From UTCHB3 sp964531325 (GTDB taxonomy: Bacteria; Bacteroidota; Ignavibacteria; Ignavibacteriales; Ignavibacteriaceae), in contig CAZHCW010000003.1 of the NCBI GenBank assembly GCA_964531325.1, forward strand, positions 1-64,000: 64,000 nucleotides of DNA, written 5' to 3'. The notes below the pieces were generated by a model. That model made no database searches, was not told the origin of the DNA, and saw nothing but the letters and a program-made list of their open reading frames with translations. Positions 27,032 to 36,500 of the stretch are shown piece by piece (positions within the stretch are counted from its first letter, which is position 1; every line of letters begins with the position of its first letter). A program made the translations under genes and the position numbers.

Positions 27032-27790
27032 TTAAAAACACGCCATGTTAAGATTTAGTGTGATGGTCATATTAAATCCATTAAAAGCACCTTTGGTGTC
27101 CTCAAAAAACTGTCCCTCCATTGGTTTTGTATTGGTTGCCTCATAGAGTTTTAACCACTCAGGATCACTAACTGAATAAGAATAATATGGTTTAAAGACA
27201 AGATAAGCTCCCGATCCTCCCGGATCACCGATAATAAAAAGCCATCCTGTATTAAATCCAATGTAACTGTCCATATCAAGTCTCTTCAGGCCTCTGCCTT
27301 CTATCTCTGTTTCAAATTTGATATTTGTGAAAGCCGCTTCGATAAAGGGACCTGTGTAGATGGGGTCAAAACCATAAACAAGTGCCCCCATGATGTTTAT
27401 GGAGTTAAGGTCGAGATCAATTTTTCTGTGAGTGATTGAACCGGGAGCGATTTTTGCAGGGTTGCCTTCGGCAATCAATGTTCCACTATGGGTAGAGTAA
27501 CCAAGTTCGAGAATTAATCCGTTCCAGAAGAAACCGGTGGAAAGTGCCAGGCCTGAGAAACTCGATTTCTCCATATATTTTAAAAGAATTGGTCTTTTTT
27601 GACGGTTGTATTCATGGATAAACATATCGAGACCGGTAGAGTTGGCATACATAAAACCATAACCGCCACCAATAGAAAATGACGGAACTCCCTCGGGATA
27701 CCAATCATCAAAAATTTGGGCTCGCGATATGTAACCGAGAGACAAAACGAAAAAAAGAAGTAAGATTTTTTTTATGGCTGACCTCAACAA
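27032..27790 (-). CDS. Exported protein, probable outer-membrane beta-barrel, unknown function
   Basis: A 252-residue protein not assigned to a named family. Signal peptide at 1-24 (IKKILLLFFVLSLGYISRAQ). The rest is rich in alternating hydrophobic/glycine strands (FSIGGGYGFMYANS, LALSTGFFWNGLILELGYS, SIGFNTGWLF-like, MTITLNLNMACF at the end), consistent with a small outer-membrane barrel. It starts at TTG (27790); no ATG alternative was found and the ribosome site is weak. A decayed copy of its 3' end lies just downstream. Confidence 0.65.
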   Translation of the reverse strand: MLRSAIKKILLLFFVLSLGYISRAQIFDDWYPEGVPSFSIGGGYGFMYANSTGLDMFIHEYNRQKRPILLKYMEKSSFSGLALSTGFFWNGLILELGYSTHSGTLIAEGNPAKIAPGSITHRKIDLDLNSINIMGALVYGFDPIYTGPFIEAAFTNIKFETEIEGRGLKRLDMDSYIGFNTGWLFIIGDPGGSGAYLVFKPYYSYSVSDPEWLKLYEATNTKPMEGQFFEDTKGAFNGFNMTITLNLNMACF

Positions 27791-28191
27791 ATGGAATTTC
27801 TAAATCATTCTGGTTTGTAATCAGAACCCGAAAACTAAAACCATAACCGGAAAAGTAAATCTTTTTATCGGTCTTACTAAAAATATTTTTCAGGGTTCCA
27901 ACTATTATACAAAAGGAACAAAGAATTTGTTTGCAGAATCGATCATTTTGTGTAATTTAAGTCAACAAGTAATTGCTTTTCTTCAATTTATCGGTAGCGA
28001 AATGCTTAGTGAACAAACCGGGCTCTTTTTCCCCGCCGGTTCAGCAAAAGTAAAGTATAATCCTAATCGATTATCTTTCTCAAATCAACTTCTCCTTGTG
28101 AGATTCCCCTCTTTTAATGCCCAATTTCACACACTGCATTCCCCAGTCAATAAACCTAATAGTCTCAATCATATATAATAACGGAGGAAGC
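27791..28191. other. Intergenic region upstream of gdhA
   Basis: 401 bases between divergent genes. Contents are AT-rich, with a small inverted pair ACCGGGCTC...CCCCGCCGGT near 28017-28042 and the gdhA ribosome site GGAGG at 28183-28187. It should hold the promoters of both genes, but no -7/-33 pair could be fixed with confidence. No protein or RNA gene was recognised. Confidence 0.4.
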
Positions 28192-29553
28192 ATGTCTGAC
28201 TATGTAAAAACTTTCATGTCAGAGTTAAAGGCAAAAAATCCGGCAGAAGCCGAGTTCCACCAGGCAGTTCAGGAAGTAATTGAATCTCTTGAACTCGTTT
28301 TAGAGCGTCATCCCGAATATCGCTCCACAAAAATAATTGAAAGAATAGTTGAACCTGAAAGAGTAATTATGTTCAGGGTGCCATGGCTTGATGATGAAGG
28401 TGAGGTACAGGTAAATCGTGGTTTCAGAATAGAGATGAATTCAGCTATTGGTCCCTATAAGGGAGGATTAAGATTCCACCCGTCGGTAAATCTTGGAATT
28501 CTAAAATTCCTTGCTTTTGAGCAGGTATTTAAAAACAGCCTTACAACTCTCCCGATGGGCGGAGGAAAAGGAGGTTCTGATTTTGATCCAAAAGGCAAGA
28601 CCGACAACGAAGTGATGAAATTTTGTCAAAGTTTCATGACGGAACTCCAGCGCCACATTGGTCCCAACACAGATGTACCTGCGGGCGATATAGGAGTTGG
28701 AGGTAGAGAAATTGGATTCCTTTTTGGTCAGTATAAACGAATCAGAAATGAATTTACAGGCGTACTTACGGGTAAAAGTTTAAATTGGGGCGGTTCACTC
28801 ATTCGTCCCGAAGCAACAGGTTATGGTTGTGTTTATTTTGCCAGTGAAATGTTAAGAACCCGCAGAGAAACCCTCGACGGGAAGGTATGTCTTGTTTCAG
28901 GAAGTGGAAATGTGGCTCAATATACCACCCAAAAAATCCTTGAACTCGGTGGTAAAGTTGTAACTCTCTCCGATTCTGCAGGTTTCATTTATGACGAAAA
29001 AGGAATCGATGATGATAAACTGGCATTTGTTCTTAATCTGAAAAATGTTCGCAGAGGAAGAATATCAGAATATGCCGATAAATATAAGGAAGCTGTTTAC
29101 ACACCATTCTCAGGAACAGAGACATCCAATCCACTGTGGAACATAAAAGCAGATTGTGCCTTCCCTTCAGCAACCCAAAATGAAATAAACGCCATTGACG
29201 CACAAAATCTGGTGAATAATGGAGTTTATGTTGTTGCAGAGGGTGCAAACATGCCAACCACCTACGATGGAGTTCAGATATTCCTGCAAAAAGGAATACT
29301 CTACGGCCCGGGTAAAGCTGCAAATGCCGGTGGTGTTGCTGTTTCCGGACTTGAGATGGCGCAAAACAGTATGCGTCTTAACTGGACAAGCGAAGAGGTT
29401 GACAACAGATTGAGAATAATCATGCACTCAATCCACAGCGCTTGTGTTTCGGCAGCGGACAGATTCGGCACTCCGGGTAACTATGTTAATGGTGCCAACA
29501 TTGCAGGCTTCCTCAAGGTGGCTGACGCAATGCTCGACCAGGGTGTTGTATAA
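28192..29553 (+). CDS. gdhA: Glutamate dehydrogenase, hexameric NADP-type (class I)
   Basis: A 453-residue enzyme that interconverts 2-oxoglutarate plus ammonia with glutamate. The N-terminal catalytic domain has GPYKGGLRFHPSVNLGILKFLAFEQ and the lysine-rich loop LPMGGGKGGSDFDPKG; the family aspartate follows in DVPAGDIGVGGREIG. The nucleotide domain has the dinucleotide motif GSGNVAQY, with S rather than an acidic residue at the second beta strand end (TLSDS), as in NADP-preferring enzymes. GGAGGAAGC precedes the chosen ATG; the longer frame from 28117 is not supported. First gene of an operon with a second, different GDH. Confidence 0.96.
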   Translation: MSDYVKTFMSELKAKNPAEAEFHQAVQEVIESLELVLERHPEYRSTKIIERIVEPERVIMFRVPWLDDEGEVQVNRGFRIEMNSAIGPYKGGLRFHPSVNLGILKFLAFEQVFKNSLTTLPMGGGKGGSDFDPKGKTDNEVMKFCQSFMTELQRHIGPNTDVPAGDIGVGGREIGFLFGQYKRIRNEFTGVLTGKSLNWGGSLIRPEATGYGCVYFASEMLRTRRETLDGKVCLVSGSGNVAQYTTQKILELGGKVVTLSDSAGFIYDEKGIDDDKLAFVLNLKNVRRGRISEYADKYKEAVYTPFSGTETSNPLWNIKADCAFPSATQNEINAIDAQNLVNNGVYVVAEGANMPTTYDGVQIFLQKGILYGPGKAANAGGVAVSGLEMAQNSMRLNWTSEEVDNRLRIIMHSIHSACVSAADRFGTPGNYVNGANIAGFLKVADAMLDQGVV

Positions 29554-29586
29554 CATCATTAAACAAGAATCAAAAATGAAGTGTAA

Positions 29587-32500
29587 ATGACAATTATCGA
29601 TCCCAACTGGGTAGAACATGGATACGGAACCCGATTCCAGGGCTTCCAGAATCTGATGAGACAGAGAATTAGAGATATCCTTATAGTATCATCTCTTTAC
29701 GATCTCTATCTTTTTGAGGAGGATGGAAGACTTTATGAACTGATCAGGAACGAGTATCTAAGTTTGCAGTTAAGCCACTCTCCCGAGCTCACCAGAGTTT
29801 CGAAGGGTTACGAGGCTATTGCCCTGCTTGAAGAAAAACACTTTGAGATGGTGATCATTACACTTCATACTGAAGATATCAAACCCGTAAAACTTGCGGG
29901 GATGATAAAGGCTATGAATAAGAAGTTCCCGGGGCTCGATATTTCGATTCCGGTTGTGTTGCTCGCGTTCGATAACCGGGAACTTTCTGAATTGATCCAA
30001 CACTCCAACATGTCGGTCTTCGACAAAATATTTATATGGCAAGGCGATTTTCGTCTGATAATAGGGATAATTAAATATTTTGAAGACCGCCTTAACATGC
30101 AACATGATACAAACATGGTTGGTGTGCAATCCATTTTGGTAATTGAAGACAGTATCAGAGATTATTCAAGTTTTCTCCCCGTCATCTACACCGAGATCAT
30201 CCAACAATCAAAAAGACTCGTGGCTGAAGGGATAAATCTTACTCACAAATTCCTAAGAATGAGAGCCCGTCCCAAGATTTTTCTTGCTCAAAATTATGAA
30301 GAAGCCTGGGCGTTTTTTGATGAATACAAAGAATATATTTTGGGAATCATATCAGATATCGATTTCCCAAGAGGTGGCAAAACCCTTCCAAGAGCGGGGA
30401 TAGATTTCGCCGAAGAGGTTAAAAAAGTACATTACGATATTGCTATTCTTCTCCAGTCGAGTGAATCAAAATATGAGAAGGATGCTCACGCTATCGGTGC
30501 CTCATTTTTGAAAAAAGGCTCACCAACACTTTTGATTGAACTTCGTGCTTTCCTGAAAGCGTATTTCAGTTTTGGAGATTTTGTTTTTCGTTCTCCCGAT
30601 GGATCAGAAATTGGCAGAGCTGCGAACCTGTATGAAATGGAAATTGCGCTTAAAAGTGCACCTCCCGAAAGCATTAAATACCATGCCGAGAGGAACAACT
30701 TTTCAAACTGGTTTAAGGCAAGAACCGAGTTTTGGCTCTCCGAGCAGTTGCGTTCAGTGAAAGTAACAGATTTTAACTCGCTTGAACAACTGCGAAATCA
30801 CCTTATAACCTCACTTCGAAACTATAGAAGACTGAGGCAACGGGGTATTTTAACCGATTTCCACAAAGATTCTTTTGATGTATCATCAAGTTTTGCCCGA
30901 ATTGGCGGCGGCTCCCTTGGTGGAAAAGCGCGTGGTCTGGGCTTCTTAAACATCCTTATAAACAATTATGAACTTCACCATCAGTTTGAAGGGACAAGAA
31001 TCTCGGTTCCCGTGGCGGTGGTTATTGGAACTGAAGTATTTGACCAGTTCCTCGATGAAAACAACCTTAGAAGTTTTGCCCTTAACTGTGATAACGATGA
31101 AGAGATAAAAGAACGATTCCTTAAGGCCGAGGTTTTTTCCGAGGAAATAATTGCCAATCTTATGTCGTTTCTTGATCTTATTAAAACACCACTCGCTGTG
31201 AGGTCTTCAAGCCTTCTTGAAGACTCACAATATCATCCTTTTGCCGGTGTTTATTCCACAATAATGATCCCAAACAACAATCCCGACCAGTTTTTAAGGT
31301 TAAAGGAACTTGTAAACGCAGTTAAACTTGTGTTTGCATCCACCTATTTCCAGGAAGCGAAAAACTATATTGCCGCCACCTCCTACAGGCATGAAGAGGA
31401 AAAAATGGCGGTTATCGTTCAAAAGATGGTTGGTACCAATTTTGACGGCAGGTTTTATCCCACTTTTTCGGGAGTTGTAAAGTCATATAATTTTTATCCA
31501 CTGGCGCCACAGGTTTCAGAAGATGGAATTGTTGCAGTTGCTCTTGGACTTGGAAAATGGGTTGTTGAAGGGGGCGAAACAGTAAGGTTTAGTCCACGCC
31601 ACCCCAAACGAATAATTCAGTTTCATAATCCCGATGAAGCCTTGCGGACAACCCAAAGGTCGTTTTATGCTCTCGATATGTCAACAAACACACTGTTTAC
31701 ATCCCGGATAGAAGATATTTGCACCAAAAGTTTTGAAATTGAAACCGCAGAAAAAGACGGTACTTTGCAGTATGTTGCATCAACCTACTCCCACAATAAT
31801 CATTCAATTTATGATGGAATTTCCCGCGAGGGGACAAGGTTGATAACCTTTGCCCCCCTGCTTAAAAATAATCTTCTTCCTCTTGCAGCAATTCTTGAGC
31901 TTATAGTTGATATGGGCAGATGGGGGATGGGAACGGAAGTGGAGATTGAGTTCGCTGTAAATCTGAATGTTGAAAGGGGGAAAAACAAAGAGTTTTATAT
32001 CCTCCAGATGAGACCGATGGTCGTAAACACGGAAACTGAAAAAATAGACCCTGAAAAACATCCCAAATCGGACCTGATTTGCCGCAGTGATGAAGTATTG
32101 GGAAATGGTATTATCGATAATATCCGTGACATCATCTATATCGATTCGGAAGAATTTGATCGCTCCAAAAGCAGAGTGGTTGCCGGAGCAATTGGTTATT
32201 TTAATTCAAAACTTATCAAAGATCAGGCACCTTATCTTCTTGTAGGTCCCGGAAGGTGGGGATCATTGGACCAATGGCTGGGAATCCCCGTAACCTGGGC
32301 GAAAATCTCTGGCGCAGCAGCAATTATTGAAAATCAATTTAAAGATATAAAGGTGCTGCCTTCACAAGGCTCCCATTTCTTCCACAACCTTACCTCATTT
32401 GCAATCGCCTACTTTACAGTTGGAAACGGAATAAGTGATAGTTTCCTTGATGGTGAATGGCTCAACTCACTTCCTGTGGAAGAGCAGAGGGAAGGGGTAA

Positions 32501-32595
32501 AACATATTCGCTTAAAAAACGATATCGTAATTAAGATGAATGCAACTCAAAAAGTCGGGATTATCCTAAAACCGACATTCGAGGAGGAAAAATGA
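29587..32595 (+). CDS. Receiver-like/PEP-synthase ATP-grasp domain fusion protein
   Basis: A 1002-residue cytoplasmic protein. Residues ~30-165 and ~181-330 look like two receiver-type (REC) domains; the second has VIEDS near 185 and an ISDIDFPRGG strand at ~255-264, where a phospho-acceptor aspartate would lie. From ~435 comes a PPDK_N/PEP-synthase nucleotide-binding domain, with GGGSLGGKARGLGFLN, PLAVRSSSLLEDS and FYILQMRPMV. The swivelling phosphohistidine domain (GG-x-T-x-H) and PEP-binding barrel of true PEP synthases are not visible. It therefore probably does not make PEP by the usual route. The role may be regulatory or phosphotransfer (inference). It overlaps the next gene by four bases. 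Confidence 0.8.
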   Translation: MTIIDPNWVEHGYGTRFQGFQNLMRQRIRDILIVSSLYDLYLFEEDGRLYELIRNEYLSLQLSHSPELTRVSKGYEAIALLEEKHFEMVIITLHTEDIKPVKLAGMIKAMNKKFPGLDISIPVVLLAFDNRELSELIQHSNMSVFDKIFIWQGDFRLIIGIIKYFEDRLNMQHDTNMVGVQSILVIEDSIRDYSSFLPVIYTEIIQQSKRLVAEGINLTHKFLRMRARPKIFLAQNYEEAWAFFDEYKEYILGIISDIDFPRGGKTLPRAGIDFAEEVKKVHYDIAILLQSSESKYEKDAHAIGASFLKKGSPTLLIELRAFLKAYFSFGDFVFRSPDGSEIGRAANLYEMEIALKSAPPESIKYHAERNNFSNWFKARTEFWLSEQLRSVKVTDFNSLEQLRNHLITSLRNYRRLRQRGILTDFHKDSFDVSSSFARIGGGSLGGKARGLGFLNILINNYELHHQFEGTRISVPVAVVIGTEVFDQFLDENNLRSFALNCDNDEEIKERFLKAEVFSEEIIANLMSFLDLIKTPLAVRSSSLLEDSQYHPFAGVYSTIMIPNNNPDQFLRLKELVNAVKLVFASTYFQEAKNYIAATSYRHEEEKMAVIVQKMVGTNFDGRFYPTFSGVVKSYNFYPLAPQVSEDGIVAVALGLGKWVVEGGETVRFSPRHPKRIIQFHNPDEALRTTQRSFYALDMSTNTLFTSRIEDICTKSFEIETAEKDGTLQYVASTYSHNNHSIYDGISREGTRLITFAPLLKNNLLPLAAILELIVDMGRWGMGTEVEIEFAVNLNVERGKNKEFYILQMRPMVVNTETEKIDPEKHPKSDLICRSDEVLGNGIIDNIRDIIYIDSEEFDRSKSRVVAGAIGYFNSKLIKDQAPYLLVGPGRWGSLDQWLGIPVTWAKISGAAAIIENQFKDIKVLPSQGSHFFHNLTSFAIAYFTVGNGISDSFLDGEWLNSLPVEEQREGVKHIRLKNDIVIKMNATQKVGIILKPTFEEEK

Positions 32596-32783
32596 AAGAT
32601 AATATCGAAAAAAAAGGAGAGGTGTTTGAGGTTTGCCCGCATTGCAACGCCCGTCTTACAAGTTGGGAGCAAGTGCTCCTCAAGGTTGACAGAGCACTTA
32701 TTTGCAAAAAATGCTGGTACAAGATTATTCTTCCACCTGAAAACCCACTCGAACCGTTAGTTGATGAGGAATTAAAAAAATGA
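32592..32783 (+). CDS. Small zinc-ribbon protein
   Basis: A 63-residue protein with two CxxC knuckles, CPHC (residues 15-18) and CKKC (38-41), spaced as in a rubredoxin-like or treble-clef zinc ribbon. It overlaps the upstream fusion gene (ATGA) and the downstream dehydrogenase (ATGA) by four bases each, so it is translated as part of this operon. No family name is assigned. A structural or regulatory zinc-binding role for one of the neighbouring enzymes is plausible. Confidence 0.8.
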   Translation: MKDNIEKKGEVFEVCPHCNARLTSWEQVLLKVDRALICKKCWYKIILPPENPLEPLVDEELKK

Positions 32784-34024
32784 AAACATATAATTCGTTT
32801 GATGTTGCCAAACAGCAGGTCTATGAGGCTGCAAAAATTTTACATCTTGATGATGCAACCACCGAATTTCTTACAAAACCTCAAAGAGAGTTTGCTTTCA
32901 CCATGCCTGTGCGACTCGATTCAGGGAAAGTGGCTGTTTATGAAGGTTATAGAATTCAGTATAACACCGCCCGCGGACCAGCAAAAGGTGGAATAAGATT
33001 CCATCCCGACGAAACCGTGGATGTTATTCGTGCTCTTGCCTGTTGGATGACCTGGAAAACAGCAGTGGTTGACCTCCCCCTCGGCGGAGGAAAAGGTGGA
33101 GTAATTTGCAACCCAAAAGACCTTTCAGACAGAGAACTTGAGGCTGTATCCCGTGGATATATCAGAGCTGCTGCCGACTTTATCGGTACTGAAAAAGACA
33201 TTCCAGCTCCCGATGTTTATACAAATCCACAGACCATGGCGTGGATGATGGATGAATATGAAACTATTGTAAGAAAACATTCATCGGGTATTCTTACCGA
33301 CAAACCGCTGCAAATTGGTGGATCGGAAGGCAGAAGGGACGCCACTTCAAGGGGTGGAGTGATAGCTGTAAGAGAGGCGTGTAAACACTACCACATTAAA
33401 CCCGAAAGATTTTCGATTCAGGGATTTGGAAATGCGGGACAGAGGTGTGCCCTGCTACATAAAGAAATTCTTGGTACCGGTGATCTGATAGCTGTTTCTG
33501 ACTCAAAAGTTGGACTTTATAATCCAAAAGGAATAGATGTATCAAAACTTGTAACACACAAGTTAACCACAGGAAGTCTCGCCGGTTTTAGGGGAGCTGA
33601 AGAAATTGATCGTGACAGGGTTCTCGAGATCGAAACCGATATTCTTTATCCTGCTGCACTCGAAAACTCAATAAATGATAAAAATGCCGATCGAATTAAA
33701 GCCGGAATCATCTCTGAGCTTGCCAATGGACCAACAACTCCAAACGCAGACCTTATCCTTTTTGAAAAAGGAGTGAAAGTAATCCCCGATATCCTTGCCA
33801 GTTCCGGCGGAGTGATTGTATCCTATTTTGAGATGGTTCAGGATTCATCCTCTTTCTTTTGGGATGAAGAGGGAGTTAACAGAGGGCTCGATCTAAAGAT
33901 ATCAAAAGGTTTCCGCTCCGTATTTAATGCTTTGGAGGAAAACAGAATTCATTCCCGGCTTGCTGCGATGGTCGTAGGTGTTGCACGCGTTGCCGAAGCT
34001 TGCAAAATTCGCGGATGGGTTTAG
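32780..34024 (+). CDS. Glutamate dehydrogenase, second type (Glu/Leu/Phe/Val dehydrogenase family)
   Basis: A 414-residue dehydrogenase of the shorter class typical of NAD- or dual-specificity enzymes. The catalytic domain has GPAKGGIRFHPDETVDVIRALA, the lysine motif LPLGGGKGGV, and the aspartate in DIPAPDVYTNPQTM. The dinucleotide motif is GFGNAGQ and the strand after it ends AVSDS. Conserved LYPAALENSI and ANGPTTPNAD follow. It is unlike gdhA at 28192 in length and sequence, so the operon encodes two non-redundant GDHs. Overlaps the zinc-ribbon gene by four bases. Confidence 0.95.
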   Translation: MKTYNSFDVAKQQVYEAAKILHLDDATTEFLTKPQREFAFTMPVRLDSGKVAVYEGYRIQYNTARGPAKGGIRFHPDETVDVIRALACWMTWKTAVVDLPLGGGKGGVICNPKDLSDRELEAVSRGYIRAAADFIGTEKDIPAPDVYTNPQTMAWMMDEYETIVRKHSSGILTDKPLQIGGSEGRRDATSRGGVIAVREACKHYHIKPERFSIQGFGNAGQRCALLHKEILGTGDLIAVSDSKVGLYNPKGIDVSKLVTHKLTTGSLAGFRGAEEIDRDRVLEIETDILYPAALENSINDKNADRIKAGIISELANGPTTPNADLILFEKGVKVIPDILASSGGVIVSYFEMVQDSSSFFWDEEGVNRGLDLKISKGFRSVFNALEENRIHSRLAAMVVGVARVAEACKIRGWV

Positions 34025-34033
34025 AGGATTGCC

Positions 34034-35569
34034 ATGACAAAAAATTGTATTAAAACCGTTTTGGTTTCGGTTTTTATAGCTTTTCTTTTTTTTGGATCGA
34101 AAACATACGCTCAGTTTGATTCACTTATGTTATTAGACTCCGGATATTTTAGACTTCAACCGGTTATTTATATGGGGGATCAAAATAATGACGGATGTGA
34201 TGATTTTATTATTTGTAAGATGGATGACAATTCCGAATATGCAAATTGGGGGTATGCATACTTCTACTATGGTGGAAATCCGGTACCCCAAACTCCTGCT
34301 TTCAGGATAAGGATATACAATCCCCTACTCATTACTGCATGTGATCTTAACGGGGACGGTTATAGAGATATAATCAATCATATCGGAGGATATCCTGAAC
34401 CTGTATATCGATACAATATCTACTACGGTGGACCCGATTTGGACACATTACCGGATTATGTTTTAACACTTCCGGATTCAACAGTTGCAGCTTCTTTTGT
34501 TGGGAAAATGTGGCCAATAGATTTTGATGGTGATGGGTGGGAGGAACTGGTTTATGTAAGTAGCATTTCACACAAAATATGGTTTATTCGGAATTTTGAA
34601 GAAAATCAACCACTGGAATATTATTCGATTCCCAGAATCGGAAGTATGTATTATTCTGAGTCACGAATATTTTCCACTGATCTTAATGGAGATGGAAAAT
34701 CCGATTTAACAATTCTTTCTAATGATGAAACTGAAAAATTACTCAGATTTTATTACGGAAACAGCAGTTTCGATTTGAGCGAATATTATGAATTCTCGTC
34801 TGACACTGTTTTCCATCCTGAAGAAATGTATCTACTCAATGACATGAATGGAGATGGCAAAGGCGAAATATGTATGCTCCTATCGATTGAAGGTTCAGGC
34901 AAATATGCTTTATCATTTGGAAGCAAACCACCTGACCTGAGCCCTGATCTATTGATGAATGCCGGGGGTATTTCTGGTGCGTATGGATTATCGCCCGGTG
35001 ATGTAAACGGAGATGGGTACGGAGATTTTTTAAAGTATGTACCATATATCAGATATGCACTATATCTGGGGGGAAGTACGATAACCGGCCAGGCTGCTCA
35101 ACAATACTTTTCAAACTACTGGCTAACCAGTATGCATTTTGGGGGAAGAGTGGGAGACATAAACGGAGACGGACTTGCAGATATTTGCGTAGGGGAGACA
35201 GCGGGAGGATCAACACTCTCTCATATTTATATATATTCAGGGACAAGAACCCCCGTATCAGTTAAAGAAGAAAAGGAGGAAACAGACCAAGAAAAAACAT
35301 TTTTAGTTATGGTATCACCAAACCCGACCAATGGACAGATTTCTGTTCAATATACACTGCCGGATTCCGGGGTACTCAGACTTGAGATATATGACATCCT
35401 CGGTCAGAGAATTTACAGTGAATCATCACAAAAAGAGAGAGGTACCCAAACAGAACAGATAAACCTTGAAAACCATGCCGTTTCAAGCGGTACATATATA
35501 GTAAGCCTCACCCTTGATACCGGTGAAAAAACGTTAACACAAAGTGTTAAAGTGCAGTTAATTAAGTGA
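34034..35569 (+). CDS. T9SS-sorted FG-GAP/VCBS repeat exported protein
   Basis: A 511-residue exported protein. The signal peptide covers about 1-26 (VLVSVFIAFLFFGSKTYAQ). D-x-N-x-D-G calcium loops recur (DQNNDGCDD, DLNGDGYRD, DFDGDGWEE, DLNGDGKSD, DMNGDGKGE, DVNGDGYGD, DINGDGLAD), giving a predicted seven-bladed propeller. The T9SS sorting domain has the variant motif SPNPTNGQISVQY. A paralogue in layout of the protein at 416-2116. It lies only nine bases after the GDH stop, so it may share its transcript. Confidence 0.85.
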   Translation: MTKNCIKTVLVSVFIAFLFFGSKTYAQFDSLMLLDSGYFRLQPVIYMGDQNNDGCDDFIICKMDDNSEYANWGYAYFYYGGNPVPQTPAFRIRIYNPLLITACDLNGDGYRDIINHIGGYPEPVYRYNIYYGGPDLDTLPDYVLTLPDSTVAASFVGKMWPIDFDGDGWEELVYVSSISHKIWFIRNFEENQPLEYYSIPRIGSMYYSESRIFSTDLNGDGKSDLTILSNDETEKLLRFYYGNSSFDLSEYYEFSSDTVFHPEEMYLLNDMNGDGKGEICMLLSIEGSGKYALSFGSKPPDLSPDLLMNAGGISGAYGLSPGDVNGDGYGDFLKYVPYIRYALYLGGSTITGQAAQQYFSNYWLTSMHFGGRVGDINGDGLADICVGETAGGSTLSHIYIYSGTRTPVSVKEEKEETDQEKTFLVMVSPNPTNGQISVQYTLPDSGVLRLEIYDILGQRIYSESSQKERGTQTEQINLENHAVSSGTYIVSLTLDTGEKTLTQSVKVQLIK

Positions 35570-35597
35570 TAAAACCATGAAACATGAGAGAATAGTA

Positions 35598-36182
35598 ATG
35601 AAAAACAGATTTTTGTTTAAAGTCGTGTTTTTTATTCTCCTGATTTTTTCTGTTAAAATATCTGCTCAGGAGAAAGAGCTAAAAGCGGGTCCCACCCAAT
35701 ATAAGGGAGGGAATCCCGATTTTTATATCTTCCCCGGCAGGGCTGCGCTTATTGTTTATTCTTCACTTAATAATCTCTATTTTGAATGTACAACCGATTC
35801 CATTATTGGTCCCGTGTATGAAGTGGAAGAGAAGAGATATACACTACTTTTTAACACTCACCCACAGGTGATTGAAGTTAAGTGCCCCGGTTATAAGTCG
35901 GCAATTATCACCACCCCTGCACTTCAGCCCTCCGATGTTGTGCCCTACTCTGTGGAGCCAAAACTTGGCGAAAATGATCCGGGGATGATAACCGTACAAT
36001 TTACAGTCACCCCAATCGATGCCGATTTTTTCGTCGATTTTAAAAAAGTTGATCCCACAATTCCTCTTAAACTTAGCCCGGGAAATCACAAAATAAAGAT
36101 CGTTAAAGAGGGTCACCCAACCTTTAAACAGGAAATTTTTGTTGATGAATCTCATTACCAGTTTGTTTTTAGGCTGGAGTAG
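35598..36182 (+). CDS. Exported PEGA-like domain protein
   Basis: A 194-residue protein from the chosen ATG. Residues 1-24 form a signal peptide ending in SAQ (FFILLIFSVKISAQ). The C-terminal ~70 residues (VTPIDADFFVDFKKVDPTIPLKLSPGNHKIKIV...GHPTF split here) resemble a PEGA beta-sandwich, a domain found in periplasmic and surface proteins. No cysteine follows the signal, so it is not a lipoprotein. An in-frame ATG at 35577 lies eight bases after the preceding stop. Function unknown; downstream of a T9SS cargo gene. Confidence 0.65.
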   Translation: MKNRFLFKVVFFILLIFSVKISAQEKELKAGPTQYKGGNPDFYIFPGRAALIVYSSLNNLYFECTTDSIIGPVYEVEEKRYTLLFNTHPQVIEVKCPGYKSAIITTPALQPSDVVPYSVEPKLGENDPGMITVQFTVTPIDADFFVDFKKVDPTIPLKLSPGNHKIKIVKEGHPTFKQEIFVDESHYQFVFRLE

Positions 36183-36220
36183 AATTATTTAATAATATTC
36201 CAATATTCCAAGCTGGTTTA

Positions 36221-36345
36221 TCCACCCTCATGGGGTTGAAACCCCATGCTATTGGTTTAAATCGCTAAAAAAAATCTACCAATAGTCCCGATTCAATCAA
36301 TCATCCGTGTAATCTGTGAAAATCCGTGTAATCCGCGTAACTATC
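36221..36345. repeat. Intergenic palindrome and CCGTGTAATC-type repeat
   Basis: The 318-base gap 36183-36500 holds a palindrome TGGGGTTGAAACCCCA (36230-36245, seven-base stem, two-base loop), then a tandem CCGTGTAATC...AATCCGTGTAATCCGCG stretch at ~36306-36339. Similar TTAATCTGCGTGTATCTGCG wording occurs at 51603-51624. These look like dispersed intergenic elements; no gene is seen. Confidence 0.55.
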
Positions 36346-36500
36346 ATCCCCCGTCCCCCCAAAAAAACTGAACTATATAAACTAAAATACTGTTACAACA
36401 TGTATTAACACAAAATATTGCCGTTTGTTTATTTATCATTGTAAATTCAACAATTTATACTGACCTTAAAAATCACAATTTTTAGATTTCCCGGAAAAAA

